Source of the DNA: Cladorhizidae sp. MBARI D1340-BT2
Lineage: Eukaryota > Porifera > Demospongiae > Poecilosclerida > Cladorhizidae
Reading direction: 5' to 3'
DNA length: 64,000 bases
NCBI GenBank assembly: GCA_028752905.1
Contig: JAQNBH010000007.1
Location: 16,671,233-16,735,232 of the forward strand
Made by a program: the position numbers and the translations under genes. Under the pieces are notes generated by a model. It worked only from the letters and a program-made list of their open reading frames with translations, was not told the DNA's origin and did not search any database. Of the stretch, positions 11,320 to 24,003 are shown piece by piece (the stretch's first letter is position 1; the number at the start of each line of letters is the position of its first letter).

Positions 11320-11574
11320 ACCCTGGTAGAAGTGGACAAAATGACCTATTCGAGAAATTCTCATCAAAATGAACCTACAGAAAAGTGCTCTATCCTCAGC
11401 AAGCCACTCAGAAATTCCTTCAAGTAGTACTCAGTGGTATCAATAACTTTATATTTTCCCAGGACATCAGAAAAAGGATACTTACCCAATATCCCCACCA
11501 CCCCTCTACCAGAGAGGCAAAGAGTGACAGGAATTGTCCCACTGTATAGGGATATGGTCAATTTGTAGAAATAC

Positions 11575-12060
11575 ATGGAGAGGAAGATCAGAGCAATTTT
11601 GACCCAGAAACGAGTCCGAGTGTTGACAGGTGGTCAAACTCTGTTAAACGATAGAAAACAATGGCAACCAACAATGAAACTAAGGAAAACCCGCAAAGAG
11701 AGACAGCCAGAAGATAGAGAATCCCCAGATGACATGGAAGAAATACCAGGCTTTCAAGCTGCATCAGAAACCTCCACCATCTGCTATGACCAATTTATCC
11801 AAATGATAAAGGCCAGTGCAGATGCTGACAGGGAGGACAGAAAATGTGCCCGAGAGCAAGAGGAGGCATTTGAAAAGAGAGAATGAGCAAGAGAAGAGGG
11901 TCGAGCATGAGCATGAATGCAAGGAGAGAGAAACCAGATGATGAGAGAGAGGAGAAGCTGGAGAGAAAGGCCAAAAAAGAAATGGATGGAACTGGAGAAA
12001 CGGCAATGACAGGAAGATTGCTGGCTGGAAATGCTCAATCACCATTACCAAAGATGAATG
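11575..12060 (+). pseudogene. Gag-like charged region of element E
   Basis: The frame 11575-11886 and the next frame (11883-12089) encode a strongly charged, glutamate/lysine/arginine-rich stretch (for example ADADREDRKCAREQEEAFE, then REKPDDEREEKLERKAKKE). The position between the 5' LTR and integrase fits Gag, but no zinc knuckle or protease motif is visible. The assignment rests mainly on position. Confidence 0.45.
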
Positions 12061-12995
12061 CAGGAAGAGCAATTCACAAACATGACTGATGATATCAAGT
12101 ACCTCTGCAAGATATGCCAGATATGCCAGAAGACAGCTCCCAGAAGACAGCTCCCAGACATGGAAGAAAGGCCCATTGATTCCTCCGATTATCAGGACTC
12201 CTTTCAAGAGACTTGCCATGGAGATAGTGGGACCTTTCCCAACTCCAGAAGAGGGGCACAGATAATCTGTGACTATGGCACCCACCAGCCAGAAGCATTC
12301 CCTTTCAAGTCCACCACCAGTAGAGGTGTGGCTGAAGCTTGATCCAGAAGTTTCCAGGACAGTTCATTCAAGAGGAAATACTGACCGATCATGGGTCAAC
12401 TTCTGTAGTTAATTCATGTCCAAATTGTTCTGACTGTTGGAGATTTGTTCCATCAAGATAGCCACCTATCACCCTGAAACAGATGGAATGGTGGATAGAT
12501 TCAATGGAAGGCAGGACTCAGGAAGTATGTGGAGAAGTTCAAAGGCTAATGGCATAACGCACACCCATATATTCTCTTTGCCTACAGTGAGACTCCACAA
12601 ACTACTACTGGCCTCTCACCTTTCAAATTGACATTTAGCAGATGCTCAAAAGGACCTCTAAAGAGAGACTGGCTTGGAGTGAAAACCACCAATAAGAACA
12701 TAGTGTCATTCCTGATGGAGACTTACAAGCGACTGGAACGGGCCACAGAGGTAGCCACAGAACATGAGCCAGGAGCCAAGGGAACGATGAAAAGTTATTA
12801 CAAAAAGGTTACTTCTATGAGGTCAGATATATCAAGTCCTCATCTTGAAGCCATCCATAAAAGTGAAGTTGCATGCCCAATGGCAGGGCCACTTCACCAT
12901 CATCAGAAAGCTTCCGGAAACTACATACCAAGAACAGAAGAGGAAGACTGATGGAAAGATTCGAACATATCACCATGTCAATTTCAAACACTGGG
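12058..12995 (+). pseudogene. Integrase remnant of element E
   Basis: Pieces in order: CKICQICQKTAPRRQ (the CC half of the HHCC zinc domain), ICDYGTHQPEAFPFKST (core around the first catalytic Asp), EEILTDHGSTSVVNS (second Asp), KIATYHPETDGMVDRFNGR (third catalytic residue, Asp where Glu is usual), and about 12860-12995 AQWQGHFTIIRKLPETTY...YHHVNFKHW (the C-terminal module with the conserved QGPF-like motif). The frames change several times. RT begins only after this. Confidence 0.75.
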
Positions 12996-13239
12996 ATTCT
13001 CCTTTAGCAGTGTGCCTACATTCTGACACCACAGAAGATATAGATAACCTACTCAGCTGTGAGTAGAACCCAATAACAGAAGAGATTACTGTGAGTAAGC
13101 AACTCCCCCCAACCCAGAGCGAGGACCTGATGCAACTCCTAAGACCGAGAACAAGGACATATACAGTAACATGGGTAGGAGCTATAACTGCGACCTCTAT
13201 CAAAATAGACACCAGTGAAGCCAAACTAGCATGACCATA

Positions 13240-14310
13240 CAGATTGTCCCATTCTCTACTCTCAGTATCGAAACACAAAGTTAAACAGATGTTGGAAGTT
13301 GGTAACATCACCCAAAGCAAGTGTGCCTGGGCATCTTCCCTGCTGATGGTCCTGAAGAAGGATGGAACATTCTGGCCAGGATTACTGGAAACTGAATAAG
13401 GTCACAAAGCCTGACTCCTTCCTAATGCCACACAGAGGACATGATAGTTGAGCTAGCCACAGCAGAATTAATTACCAATCTCAACCTGACTATAGGATAT
13501 TGGCAAGTGTCAGTAGACCCAAAATCCAGACAAATGATCCTTAATCATGGCCTTTGGGAGGTAAGAATTTACCTTTATGCCATTTGGATTGATGGACCAA
13601 ACACCTTCCAACGTATGATGAGTGCCATGCTTGGAATAGTGTTTGACCAAGTAGCTGCATACCTTGATGATTTGTAATCTTCAGTAATACATGGACCGAA
13701 CGCCTTGACCACATCCAAGAAGCATTGGACAGAATGAGGGAAGCAGGACTAATGAAAATGAGCAATATTTCCATTTGGCGATGAAAGAGTGCATCTAACT
13801 TGGACACCAGGTGGGTTGTGGCCTTGTGAAGCCCGATTTTGCCAAAATAGGACTAATCTAGAGCTTCAGACAGCCAAACAGGAAAGAAGATTCTTAGGAC
13901 TGGCGGGCTACCACAGCTTATTTGTTGACAACTTTTCGAGCATTGCCACTTCCCTCTCAGACCTCACCATGGACAACCAATCTGACAAAGTGGGAAATGC
14001 TGCAACACCAGGCCTTTGAAAAGTTGAAGAAACCCAGTCCCACGGACCAGACTTTGCTAAACAGTTTATTCTCCACACTAATGTCTCAGATGTTGGCATC
14101 TGCACCATTCTCATCCAGAGAGATGAGGACGGAAATGACCTACCAATGACCTACTTCTCTAGGAAACTCCTGACGAGAGACCAACTTTGCAGCAATAGTT
14201 ACAGAATGCCGGGCTATTGTGGACTGCATTCGACACTTCCAGGTGTACCTCACTGGAGTACCATTCGAAGTGGTGACAGATAAACAATGCCTCAAGTAAC
14301 TGTGCTCAGT
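13240..14310 (+). pseudogene. Reverse transcriptase and RNase H remnant of element E
   Basis: The RT start is seen in KQMLEVGNITQSKCAWASSL then VLKKDG. The core reads NLNLTIGYWQVSVDPKS, then FQRMMSAMLGIVFDQ and AAYLDDL at 13651-13674 (canonical YLDD). The thumb and connection follow (RRFLGLAGYHSLFVDNFS), then W..QAFEKLK and the RNase H region to about 14300, in several frames with stops. All of it is downstream of the integrase remnant. Confidence 0.75.
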
Positions 14311-14476
14311 GAAAGATGCTGGAGGAAGAAAAACAGCCATTCCAGTTCAACATTTGCAATAGGGCAGGAAAATCCAATGGAAATGCTGATGGCTTCTCAT
14401 GACAAGCATGGGAGAAAGAAGAAGAAAGAAGTAAAGAGACCTCCATTTCCCTGTAGGATAGGGTGGCAGGGAATAT

Positions 14477-14792
14477 TGTGAACTCCTCGAAGAGGAAGGC
14501 CCCCCCCCCCCAAATTACTACACTACAGAACAGGACAAAATAAACCTTTCATAGATGAGATCAAAGGATGACCTCAGCATCATAGACTCTTAATGACTAA
14601 CCAAACAATGTATGAACATTATTGTTACCTTGTAAGGGCATGATTGGAGCTCTCTCCTGTTAGCCTAATTAAGGGAACCAAAATTAAGCTCTATAACTAA
14701 GTGCATTTTAAAATATAACTATTGTGAGCTGGATAAGCTTTTAAACTTCTACGATACTGTCAGGGTAACGGAACGAGGCCTTGTATTCTACA
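14477..14792 (+). repeat. 3' LTR of element E
   Basis: Partner of 11007-11319, with the same TGT...ACA termini. A run of C at about 14501-14512 interrupts it. A purine-rich stretch (AGGGTGGCAGGGA) just upstream at about 14460-14473 could be the polypurine tract. Confidence 0.8.
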
Positions 14793-15564
14793 ATACTTGC
14801 AAGCAAGTCAAAGGAGCTGGCCAGTATGAATGAGAAAGTTTCTGAAGGAGAACTAAGATGGATTTAATGTTGGTCTCTCAAGCATACACAGCAACTGTGT
14901 TTATTCCTTAAATCTATAAAATGATTTGGACATCCTGCATGCTAAAAATCTCTGTTTAGCCAAAATGCTAGAGTAATTCTTGTACTAGGCATGCCATTGA
15001 CATAATTTAGGAGCAGATGTACAATAGATGTGGATCCTGAATTCAATAGTTGCACACAATAAAAAGTGTTATGTTCGTTGTATGACATAGAAAAGCAGGT
15101 ATAATTATGTGCAGTCAAAAGTTGAATTAAATGTGTATGTGATGAATGCAAAAGGCTCATCAGAAAATAATGAATAATTGTTCCTAACAAGAAGCATTGG
15201 CTTTCTAGAATTCTTGTTTCAATTTCTAGTGAAATATTATGTGACTTGACAATGAAGGTACCAAAAGTATACCTAACAAAAATGGTTTAGTAATGATGAG
15301 AGGGACACCTAAAAATAAAACTTCAAGACGTTCATCAACCCGAATTGATCGTAAAATGTAACATCAAAAATATTTAGCATTCATTTATCTGTAAAAACAT
15401 ACCTTTTGACAGACAACTTGTTCATTTTACTCTGTTTCACATAAGGTAAAATTTAATGTTCTATAATAAGATAGGATTATTCAGTGATGAGGACTTTGTA
15501 CAATCTTCCACTGAATATAACATTATTCTGATAAAATAGCCTAATCTTACTGACTGATCCTTAC
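14793..15564. other. Intronic sequence of gene A, nothing recognised
   Basis: AT-rich DNA between the 3' LTR of element E and the FN3 exon at 15565. No exon, repeat or RNA gene seen. Confidence 0.5.
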
Positions 15565-15758
15565 CTTAGCCACAGTCTGAGTGGATTCTGCCTGCCTGTT
15601 AGTTCTGGGAATAAAACTGTTCTTGCTGATAAATGGAGTGGCATAGACAGTGTAGTGGACAATTGTAGTGCCACTGGATACAAACGGTCTGTTCCATGTC
15701 ACTAAGATGGTGTCTGGTGTGATGAGTACGGCAGCCACATTACTTGGAGGAGTGGGAG
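15565..15758 (-). CDS. Gene A exon: FN3 first half
   Basis: The exon has acceptor TTATAG/CTCCCACT (phase 1) and donor CTAAG/GTAAGG (phase 0). It encodes APTPPSNVAAVLITPDTILV, then TWNRPFVSSGTTIVHYTVY. This is the classic FN3 start: proline-rich entry, the TW core tryptophan, and the YTVY strand. It joins in phase to 10385-10550. Confidence 0.82.
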
Positions 15759-16410
15759 CTATAATTATGTAACATAAGGAGCATGTCATATAATTTTGCT
15801 ACATAGTACCATTACATATTAAACAGCCACACACCAATGCTTACTATATATACACATATATATGAGCATGAATGTCATGGAAAGAATTGATCGTTAGCTC
15901 TCATTCTTATTACAAGTAGGGTAGATAAGATATATATCATTCCCCTCATATCCTTAACTTTCCTTCTTTGGTGCGTGAAGGAAAGAGTGTTGTCTCTAGA
16001 ATACATAAGGTGCATTCACCTGTGTTGTCTTTACATCCCATAAAAATAATGGCACACTTTATATTAGCACCAGCAATGTAGTGTGTATTAATAACTTAAT
16101 TGCAATACAGAGGTTGTGTTATACAAAAAATCTGGTAGATACCCACAGATGCTGAGATCTTGTTGGTACACATTACGTAATCCATGGCACTATTCTAGTT
16201 AATTTAGTTCATTTACCTGTCCTACAGTCACACCTACGAAGAGAAAATATGTTGGACTAAAATATTAGTGAAAGTTTAAGTGTCTGAAAAGCATGTTAGA
16301 ATCTTATTCATGATAGAGTTGCAAAGGCCAACTTCCAACTCCCATTCCTAACCTTACCCTCCAAAACTTGACCATAAAGAAATATCCATCCACACTAAAG
16401 TATTACATAC

Positions 16411-16746
16411 CTGGCGGCAAAGTTGTGATTTTCACTGCACTTGAATATAGACTACCACTTGAATATGGACTATAATAATAATCTAGTCCTTCTGCTCGTA
16501 GAGATATCTGATATTCAGTATTTGCAATTCGTTCTATAATAGTGCAATTCCTCTGACGTGCATCGATGCCATTGATGTACTTGAAAACCCAGGGAAAATA
16601 GAAGAAGTAATCAACTTTTCTGCCAATTCTCAGTCCAAAGTATTGTAGATCATGTCCACCAGTACATGGAAACACAGACCTAGAAACTGTGATTATAGAG
16701 TAAGTGACATTAAGTCTGATGGGTCTCCGTGGAGTGGGTAGTCGAA
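16411..16746 (-). CDS. Gene A exon: complete FN3 domain
   Basis: A single 336-bp exon, phase 1 at both ends (acceptor TTTAG/TTCGAC, donor CCAG/GTATGT). It begins RLPTPRRPIRLNVTYSI and ends with NTEYQISLRAEG and a final strand to TTLPPG. The length (112 codons) is slightly long for FN3 because of an extra loop around the FYFPWVF segment. The frame is open. Confidence 0.78.
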
Positions 16747-18848
16747 CTAAATATAGTGACAAAAATAGAAGCAAGTTTGCTGCATTTTAACAATGTACAG
16801 CCAGAAGATTATGGATATTGTGGCTTTCCTCTGCACTTGAGAGGATAAACGTATGGGAAAATATTATGCTAATCTATACATTCTTAAAGCAGGTTACTTC
16901 ACAAAAGTGAGTCCTGCCACATGATATAAATTTATATTTCATGCAGTATTGAACCACAACATTGTAAGGATAATCAGAAACACAGAAGTGAACTTAATAA
17001 GAAATAAAGACCATTATGATCCCAGCAAATTTTTTTGTTCTGTTCCTCTCTATGTAGCAGTTAGAACAAATTTTGCTATATTTATTGATAAAACAGAGCG
17101 TTGATGTAGTAGTACCAATGATCAAATAAAGGCCAGTTCACAATAAAATTCTCTATGTGTATATCGCATCATTTATAATATATCTGACATATATATATAT
17201 CTGACAATGACAAGACAATGCAACATTGCAACATATTATGGCAGTATGATAAGATGGCGGGCATCTATAGCAAGTATGAGGCAGATGATGTGATCACCTT
17301 TACTGGCATATCTCAATAGTTTTTGTTTTTTGTTTGTTTTTACTTAGCAAATAGTAGCTGCTTCATCTCCAGCAAATCACTTTCACTTTGAGTTCAAGCG
17401 GCTCCAATTTCCTGTCAATCATTTATTCTCAATAAGAGAAAATAACTTAGTGCCAATTTGTGGCATAACAAATTGATAACTGGTTCAGCTTGTGAAACTG
17501 GGAAATAGAAAACATGAGATGGATGTGACTCTGCCTTACGTCATACTTTGTACAAGAACAGCTCTACGTTGGTGCATCATAGTCTGATCCTGTAGAATCT
17601 AATGACTATGGGTTGGGCCAGAAAATATATCTGGAATATAATGCTCACCGACCTTCCATGTCTAATCTGTTTTTAATTAAGTTCTAGCTTTAGACCTAGC
17701 TGGAAATAGATGTTTCATTCCAGCATGGAGAATTGAATATCTGACCAATCAGAATGCAAGAATCATGACCAATTATAGCATCAGTCCTTTCTTTTCACAT
17801 AAACATTACTATATTTGTGATGAGAACAAACTCATTGTACCACTGAAGAGTTTATCTTGCTTATGATAGACACCTACAAAAGCATACAGAGCGAAGAGAA
17901 TATTTGCTAAAGTAAACTGGTCAAAGGTCCAGAAACAGGTAGTGTAAGGTTAGAAGTGTTAAATAGCTAACTAGTGGTCTTGCTACTGATCGAACTAGTT
18001 GTGGAATTAGTACTTCAACAGTAGTACTAGTCTGTGGTAAAGGAACTAGCTAGTTGTAGAGGTGTAGCTTGTTTAGTGGTGATAGCTAGCTAGTGAAGTT
18101 GTTTAGTAGCTAATTGGTGTGGCTGGTTTAGCAAAAGCTTGTTTGTTGGTTGCATGGATATAGCAGACTAACTCCTCGTCCATGATTACCATTATGTGTA
18201 CTCAGTTGTCTGCTGCTGTTTATTGATGGACAGATCAAGTTCAATTTCAATATGATAACAGTTTGCTGGCATAATATTGCAAACATGCCTAAACTGATCA
18301 CATTCTATAAGTAGATATATCAGCAAAACATTGGTAAAAATGGTTTAAATGTAACAATCATGCTTTACACTATTTAAAAAAAATGCTCATGCTTAGAAGA
18401 CCGATCTATCAATATAAAATAGTTACTTCTGGATTGGCTAGGAGAATGAGAAATACAAAGAAAATTCAAATGACTGCTTATGACAAATGCTGTCATGAAT
18501 GGCTTTGAGAATGGTCTCTTCCTAACCTTTAACACCGTTTCTGAAGCACTTCTTCAGAGGAAAGCTACACCGATACCTGTGCTAAACTGGAATCACTTGA
18601 GTTTCTTCTCACATAAAATAGAGGTGTTCATGAATAGTTTCTTTGCTATAAGTCTTGTTGTAGACCCTTGTTTAACTACCTCAATAGAGCATTATTATTA
18701 TTCTTATATCAAAATGCAACTATTGCATTTGCATTCTAATGATATGTAGACATTGAAAAGTTTATTTTTATGCCTATTAGTATATTTTCTGTTAAAAACA
18801 AGTACTCAAGCCTGAAACACATTTACCATGAAATAGAAAACAACTCAC
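16747..18848. other. Intron of gene A
   Basis: AT-rich, with CTAG-rich low-complexity DNA at about 17960-18120. The plus ORF at 18480-18749 has no recognisable domain or splice context. No further exon found. Confidence 0.45.
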
Positions 18849-19169
18849 AGTTCACTGTGATTCTTAATGTCCTTTGCTCCACTTTTCCAATATTTGTCTG
18901 ATTGGCTCTGCAGGTGTACAAGCCACTGTCACACACAGTTATCATTCCAATCTGAAGTGAAGTGGTTCCATTAGGAAAATGAACCTCATGAATGTTATGA
19001 TTTCTTCTTCCAACTTTTGTCCCATTAGAAAAAAACCAGTTGGTCTCTACTCCAGGTAAGTAAGAGCCACAGAGAACATCGATTATAATTTCAGAGTAGA
19101 AAGTGTAAAGATAGATTTTGTCAATCCCATTACCACGGACACCAAAGAGGCCAATGATATCAGTCTGAC
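18849..19169 (-). CDS. Gene A exon: immunoglobulin domain
   Basis: This 321-bp exon is phase 1 at both ends (acceptor TTACAG/GTCAGACTG, donor AACT/GTGAGT). The Ig signature is complete: first cysteine in DVLCGSYLPG, core tryptophan in ETNWFFSNG, and DSGLYTCRANQ around the second cysteine. N-glycosylation sites (NGT) are visible. It lies between FN3-type exons, as in adhesion receptors. The frame is open. Confidence 0.85.
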
Positions 19170-19308
19170 CTGTAATCATATAATTTTGACAAACTAAATA
19201 ACAAATGCTACTGTCCATTAGTAGGCATGCAGTGAAATATGGCAAGGATTCTATATAAGTACTCTTCCTGGAGTGTTTAAGTGTATTAACCCGATATCCC
19301 TACAAAAT

Positions 19309-19336
19309 TAAAGGCATATCAGCCGATATGCCTTTA
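19309..19336. other. Perfect 12-bp hairpin
   Basis: TAAAGGCATATC (19309-19320) and GATATGCCTTTA (19325-19336) are perfect reverse complements around the 4-base loop AGCC. It lies in a gene A intron. Function unknown. Confidence 0.75.
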
Positions 19337-19997
19337 GTTACTTTTACAGATCAAAGTAAAAAAAATTCAAATTGATAATGTTATAAAATTTCATTCATTT
19401 ATATTGTTGTGGTTCGTGAAAAATTGCAGCTCTTCTATCTCCACAGTAGCTCGCATCCCATGAATGAAACTTACCGAAACATAGGAGTCCATACGAGGGT
19501 GTTCCTAGCATAGCTCAAACAAGCACAGGAAGGCTGGCATTGAAAGGTGAACTTTTCCTGGATGTTGGAGTTTAAGGATGGACAAGATGTGGCATGTTTG
19601 CTCTGCTGATAATATAATCAGAGGCCTAGCAAGGTCACCATGGCCGAGCAACATGGTCAGCTTGCCTCATGCGACTCTAACAAGGCAGAGCTTCCTGAAG
19701 CATGTGAGTGAGTGCTGACTTGGATTTGTGGTGATGGAGCTGTGCGCTTGAGAGACACTCTAGCTAATCCCTCACATTCTCTTTTTTATCCTTGTTTGTG
19801 TTTATGAAAACATTTCTTCCAAAATCATCATTGTAAATAGTACACAACAGTTACTTCTCACAACAGTTACTTCTCTAATGAAATATTTCAAGAAAATTTT
19901 ATTGACTAATATAATATGAGCATTCAGGCTTCAGTGTAATTTGTAGAATATGTATATCAAAAGTATGCTTGTTGCATGATACTGTATTGATGAATAC

Positions 19998-20045
19998 CTG
20001 TTTTACATGTAACAATATTATTTCTAGTCCAGTTACCTCCTGAAC
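19998..20045 (-). CDS. Candidate gene A mini-exon
   Basis: A 48-bp segment on the minus strand, phase 1 at both ends, lies between TATTTACAG/GTTCAGG and AAACAG/GTATTC. It would encode about 16 residues, GSGGNWTRNNIVTCKT, with one cysteine and an NWT sequon. The phase matches its neighbours and it could be skipped or included without changing frame. It may be coincidence, since there is no domain match. Confidence 0.3.
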
Positions 20046-21321
20046 CTGTAAATACAATAATGAATACAAGACCAAAAAAACACAGGCCACTACTCCACTG
20101 ATGACATGCCAATATCCCTTACAAAAATAAAAAATCCTGGGAAGAAAAAACTATATATATTTATAGGTTGTGTGCGCACATAACTAAAAATGCTGACAAT
20201 GCTATATCTATTTGTCAACACAGCTACTATATCATATTTGCTCTGTTTTAAATGCTCATGGTGGATGATAAATGGCATAAGGTAAACTATTAGGAGAGCA
20301 CTGTGGGATTATTCACTTGACCAAAAGAGAATTAGCAGTAGCACTAGCAATTGCTGATAATCAAGTTGTTCAATGTACTTTGTTGATAATCTATTTAAGT
20401 TTGCTCTTAAATTTCGACTAGATATTCAAGCATTCAAGTCAACTCTGTACTATTTGAGAGCTCTACTTCATAAAACATAAAACCAAAGTGACACATTGCT
20501 AGCAAGTCTTGAGGAAAATAAGTCCGATGATGGAGATTGGAGAGGTAGATGTTGAGTTACACCATGCTCCTTCAAATCGCATGCTAAATTGATATCATAA
20601 TGTCCATTTGCACATGAAGAGATGCAACCTCTTTCTTCTGGGATAGTACATGTGAAATCGCCACAATTAACCTGTTTATACATGAAGAAATGCCACCTCG
20701 GACATTTTCTTTCCTCATGACCTGCAACACCCCTCATCTGTGTACGTAAAATGTATCATACAAAAATTGCTTCTCAGCCTTATGGCCAAGATTAAGTAGT
20801 AAAAAACTCTGAAGCTAATGTTGTAAGCAAAAAACCCAACCAAATGGTATGTGTGCAGGCTGTAGATACCAATGTAATGATAAAAAATTCAACAGTGGCT
20901 GCATCTCAACTTGACTTGTACATGAGATGCATTTTTATGGTATCTTTACATCCTGAAGAGAAATCAAATAGATGTCATATTAAGGACTAGCTCTGAGATG
21001 CCTGCACTCTGTTGTCTTTTTGAAATTAATAATAATAATATAGTGGCGAAACAAAAATGGGGTGGGTGGGGGGGGGGAGAGAAATAAGAGGGTGGAAGGG
21101 GAGGAAAGGTGACTAATTATACAATAGATTAAATTGAGGACTTGATACGAAGTGAACAGGGAAAGAGTAGGGGTGTAGGGGAGGGAGAGGGAATAATTGA
21201 ATGGGTTCACCCAGGATTGAACTGGGGTCCTTGAGTACCAAAGCGACAGACAGATAGATGACGAACAAATCCATAGAGTTTCCCACTTTATGCAGTAAGT
21301 GGATCTATTCTTTATACTCAC

Positions 21322-21619
21322 ATGTTTCTTCTGGGTTGGTGGTTGCAGTGAGGTAAATGCTTCTAGGTCCATCTCCCAAAGTGTAGGCAAGGACACTCAT
21401 CACATACCTCGTAGATGCCTCCAAACCTCCTAATATATACTCTGTAGTTCTGTTCCAGGAAGGTCAATCACATTCTCATTGCCACTTGGGTGCAATACAT
21501 CAGCTTGTAGCCTCTTACTAGTCCATTCCTTCTGAAATAATCTGGAAGTTCCCACTCTGCTCTGATGGCTGAACAATTGACCACAGTGATATGAAATAAT
21601 TGATGAGGTCCAGTTGGAG
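21322..21619 (-). pseudogene. Gene A exon: FN3 domain with frameshifts and lost acceptor
   Basis: Minus-strand reading gives APTGPHQLFHITVVN, then AEWELPDYFRRNGLVRGYKL, an FN3 start. The rest of the domain continues in two other frames: HPSGNENVIDLPG, then EYILGGLEASTRYVMSVLAY to the phase-1 donor CAT/GTGAGTAT. At least two indels therefore lie at about 21470-21490 and 21440. The expected acceptor AG is TG here (21620-21621). It is the most damaged gene A exon. Confidence 0.72.
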
Positions 21620-22634
21620 CAGAGAAAAATATATTTCCGTTTGAGTAATTAGTTAAATGATAAAACAACATATAAAAGCAAATGCAACTTGGAATAATAC
21701 CATATGTGATATTTTATCTTAGTATTTGTAAGCTCAAAGTCGAAGGTATATCCTGAAATCCCATTGAAGAGGTGCCAGGAGAGCCCTCTTAGACTGGTTT
21801 AAATGAAAAACTGCTCATTTAGCTTCCAGGCTTCTAAGCATGTATCCAGTTATGGTTTCACACACCACTATACTGAAATTTAGGAAGAGAAGCCCCCAAA
21901 ATGAAGGGGGAAAACATGCAGGTGTTTTTCCGAAACAGCATACATGATATTGATGAAAGCTGTGAGGGCTGCAAGAACTAAGTGACCATCAGCAACTGCA
22001 GACTTATTGATTATATCCTTAAAATGTTGACGATATAAGTTAATGGCCTTAGCCACTGCTGCTGGTGGAACTCCAAAAATGTAGTATCATAATCTAAAAC
22101 TGGAGATGGAATGACTGAATATTGAATGAGGTTGTCATTATCTGTTAGAAATCCGGGTTCGTTCATTGAAATTGTACAAAAGGGTCAACTGAGCTGGTGA
22201 TATGGAGAGCCTGAAAGCGGTCAAGCTTAGGAGAAAGGAGACTGGAATGGAGGTTCTGAAAGATTAGTGTAGGTGAGAAATTGTAACCAGATTGAATTAA
22301 TTAGTTGATGTGGGAGGCAAGGCTAATGACTCATTCACCTTTCAATGGGATGCTAAAACAACAAGGTAAAAAATTTAAAAACAATCGCACAACTCAGTAT
22401 CATTATAGGATTTCATCAAGACTAATGATTTAACTTAGAGGGTGCAAAATCTCTGTAAGCATGTGAGAAAGTTCTGAGAAATCTACCAGAACAATCTGGA
22501 GGGCCAAATATATGAGAACACAGTGAAGATGTCCCATCGCCGCTGGAAAACTGAAACAACTAACTATCAGGTGTTGGAAACAGGAGCACAGACAATCAAA
22601 GTTTATTTAACTTTCACAAACTGGGTATATAGCA

Positions 22635-22770
22635 CAAGACATGGGGGCAGTAGTGAGCCTAGTAGTATATTGACTGCCTCTGGATCTGACCTTCTGACTT
22701 CACAGGTCATCAGGAGCACTGTCTAGAGAAACTATACAGCAACTAGAACAGCACATTCTACACACACGTC
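22635..22770. repeat. Dispersed repeat, copy 1
   Basis: It shares GGCAGTAGTGAGC, TTGACT..CTCTGGA.CTGACCTT, CATCAGGAGCA and CAGCAACTAGA.CAGCAC in the same order with 51850-51995. No coding content is recognised. Family type is unknown. Confidence 0.65.
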
Positions 22771-23586
22771 CATTTAAAAATTATATTTTTTTGTGATTTT
22801 ATTCTTCCTTATACACCCTTACCACATACGATCACATGATTACATGTGTGCCAAAGGATGTGGAGGTTATGTAGCTCTATATGATCTCATGGGAACCTTG
22901 GCCATATTTTTTATGAAGACTAAAGCTAGTCCATTGCTGTTTATAGAGCAGAGATAGAGTTTGATAGTCGCAGTTGGAAAGGACTCTATGGTATGGCGAG
23001 AGGAAAACATAGGAGATAAAGTTAGGTTCTGTATTTTGAAGTGCAATAGTCATACATTTGTGCAAAGTCTCTATATGTCATAATCCCATCTCTATTTCTG
23101 TACTTTGTTGAAGTCTTGCAAAGCATTGTGTATCAATTACATTTTCATCATCCATTCACTGTATTATCTACCTCATTGCTATCCAAATCTTCAATTCATA
23201 CTTATTCTTCCATTAAAACTTCTACAAACCCTATCACCAAACAATCATTTACATACACTCCACATTATGAGTCCATTTTGGCATCATTAAACTCTGAATA
23301 AAATAATGCCTAGGTTTTATGTAGCAGTCAAATACACTGTCACTTAATTAAAAGATATTATCAGCCAATTTGAAAAGAATTTCCTCATTCTTACTGCTCA
23401 CATATTATACCTTAATGATGCTCACATGCCAACTTCAATTATGCCATTAATAGTTAAATTACATTCTGGAAAATCAATGCTTGACCTGTGGGTGACCAGT
23501 GAACATGAATGGACTGCAGTCATGTAGGCCTGTTTAATCCAAAATGTGACTGCATGGGGGAAATATGTGTTTTTATACAAACTCAC

Positions 23587-23807
23587 ATCCTTCCATAACA
23601 GTGAATGATAAATGCTCAACACTTGCTACATCAAGGTAAGAATAGCAAATTAGGCTTCCTTGAGGCTTGATCGTGATGTTTACAGTTATCCCTGTAGGCA
23701 GTCTTGAAAATGTATACATTGTAGAATCAAATGGCACTGTTCTATCGAAGGTAAATGGATAATCACTTCTGATATACTGCAGCAATAATGATTTTGAAGA
23801 CAGGTAA
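23587..23807 (-). CDS. Gene A exon: second part of an unrecognised beta-rich ectodomain
   Basis: The exon has acceptor GCCAAG/TTACCTG (phase 2) and donor GGAT/GTGAGTTT (phase 1), and is open throughout. It encodes YLSSKSLLLQYIRSDYPF, then MYTFSRLPTGITVNITIKPQ and a terminal FTVMEG strand. Alternating hydrophobic residues suggest a beta-sandwich, possibly a divergent FN3. It joins 24004-24073 in phase. Confidence 0.6.
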
Positions 23808-24003
23808 CTTGGCAAATTGTAAAGCTACATACACATATATATATGAATAGAAAATAATCACTTTATATACTAGTAAAAATATTTGAAGCTAACAAAAAGA
23901 TGAGTTAAAGAATAGAAGTAATTTTCAAAAATATATGTAGTATTCTTTGTAACAACATTATTAATCTGGCAACCTATTGTAGTCATTTTAAATAATAGCT
24001 AAC

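Larger units (their letters stand above)
11007..14792 (+). mobile_element. Old LTR retrotransposon (E) with integrase upstream of reverse transcriptase
   Basis: Two related direct repeats of about 315 bp bound it, both starting TGTGAACTCCTC and ending TTCTACA. Between them, all on the plus strand, come a charged gag-like region (about 11575-12060), an integrase zinc motif and catalytic core (12090-12520), an integrase C-terminal module (12850-12990), reverse transcriptase (13240-13740) and RNase H (13880-14300). Integrase therefore precedes RT, the reverse of the usual gypsy order but like Gmr1-type elements and element D. Frames are badly broken. It lies antisense in the gene A intron that splits an FN3 domain. 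Confidence 0.78.

Noticed and set aside
19600..19700. SINE-like GGCCGAGCAACATGG
   Set aside because: A-box-like word without a B box; not enough for a call.
20468..20737. Minus ORF with six cysteines (NCGDFTCTIPEERGC)
   Set aside because: Could be an exon but lacks phase-compatible splice sites and any recognised cysteine-rich domain.
21190..21310. tRNA-like sequence on the minus strand with GTTCAATCC
   Set aside because: Only a B-box-like word is present; no A box at the right distance and no cloverleaf.
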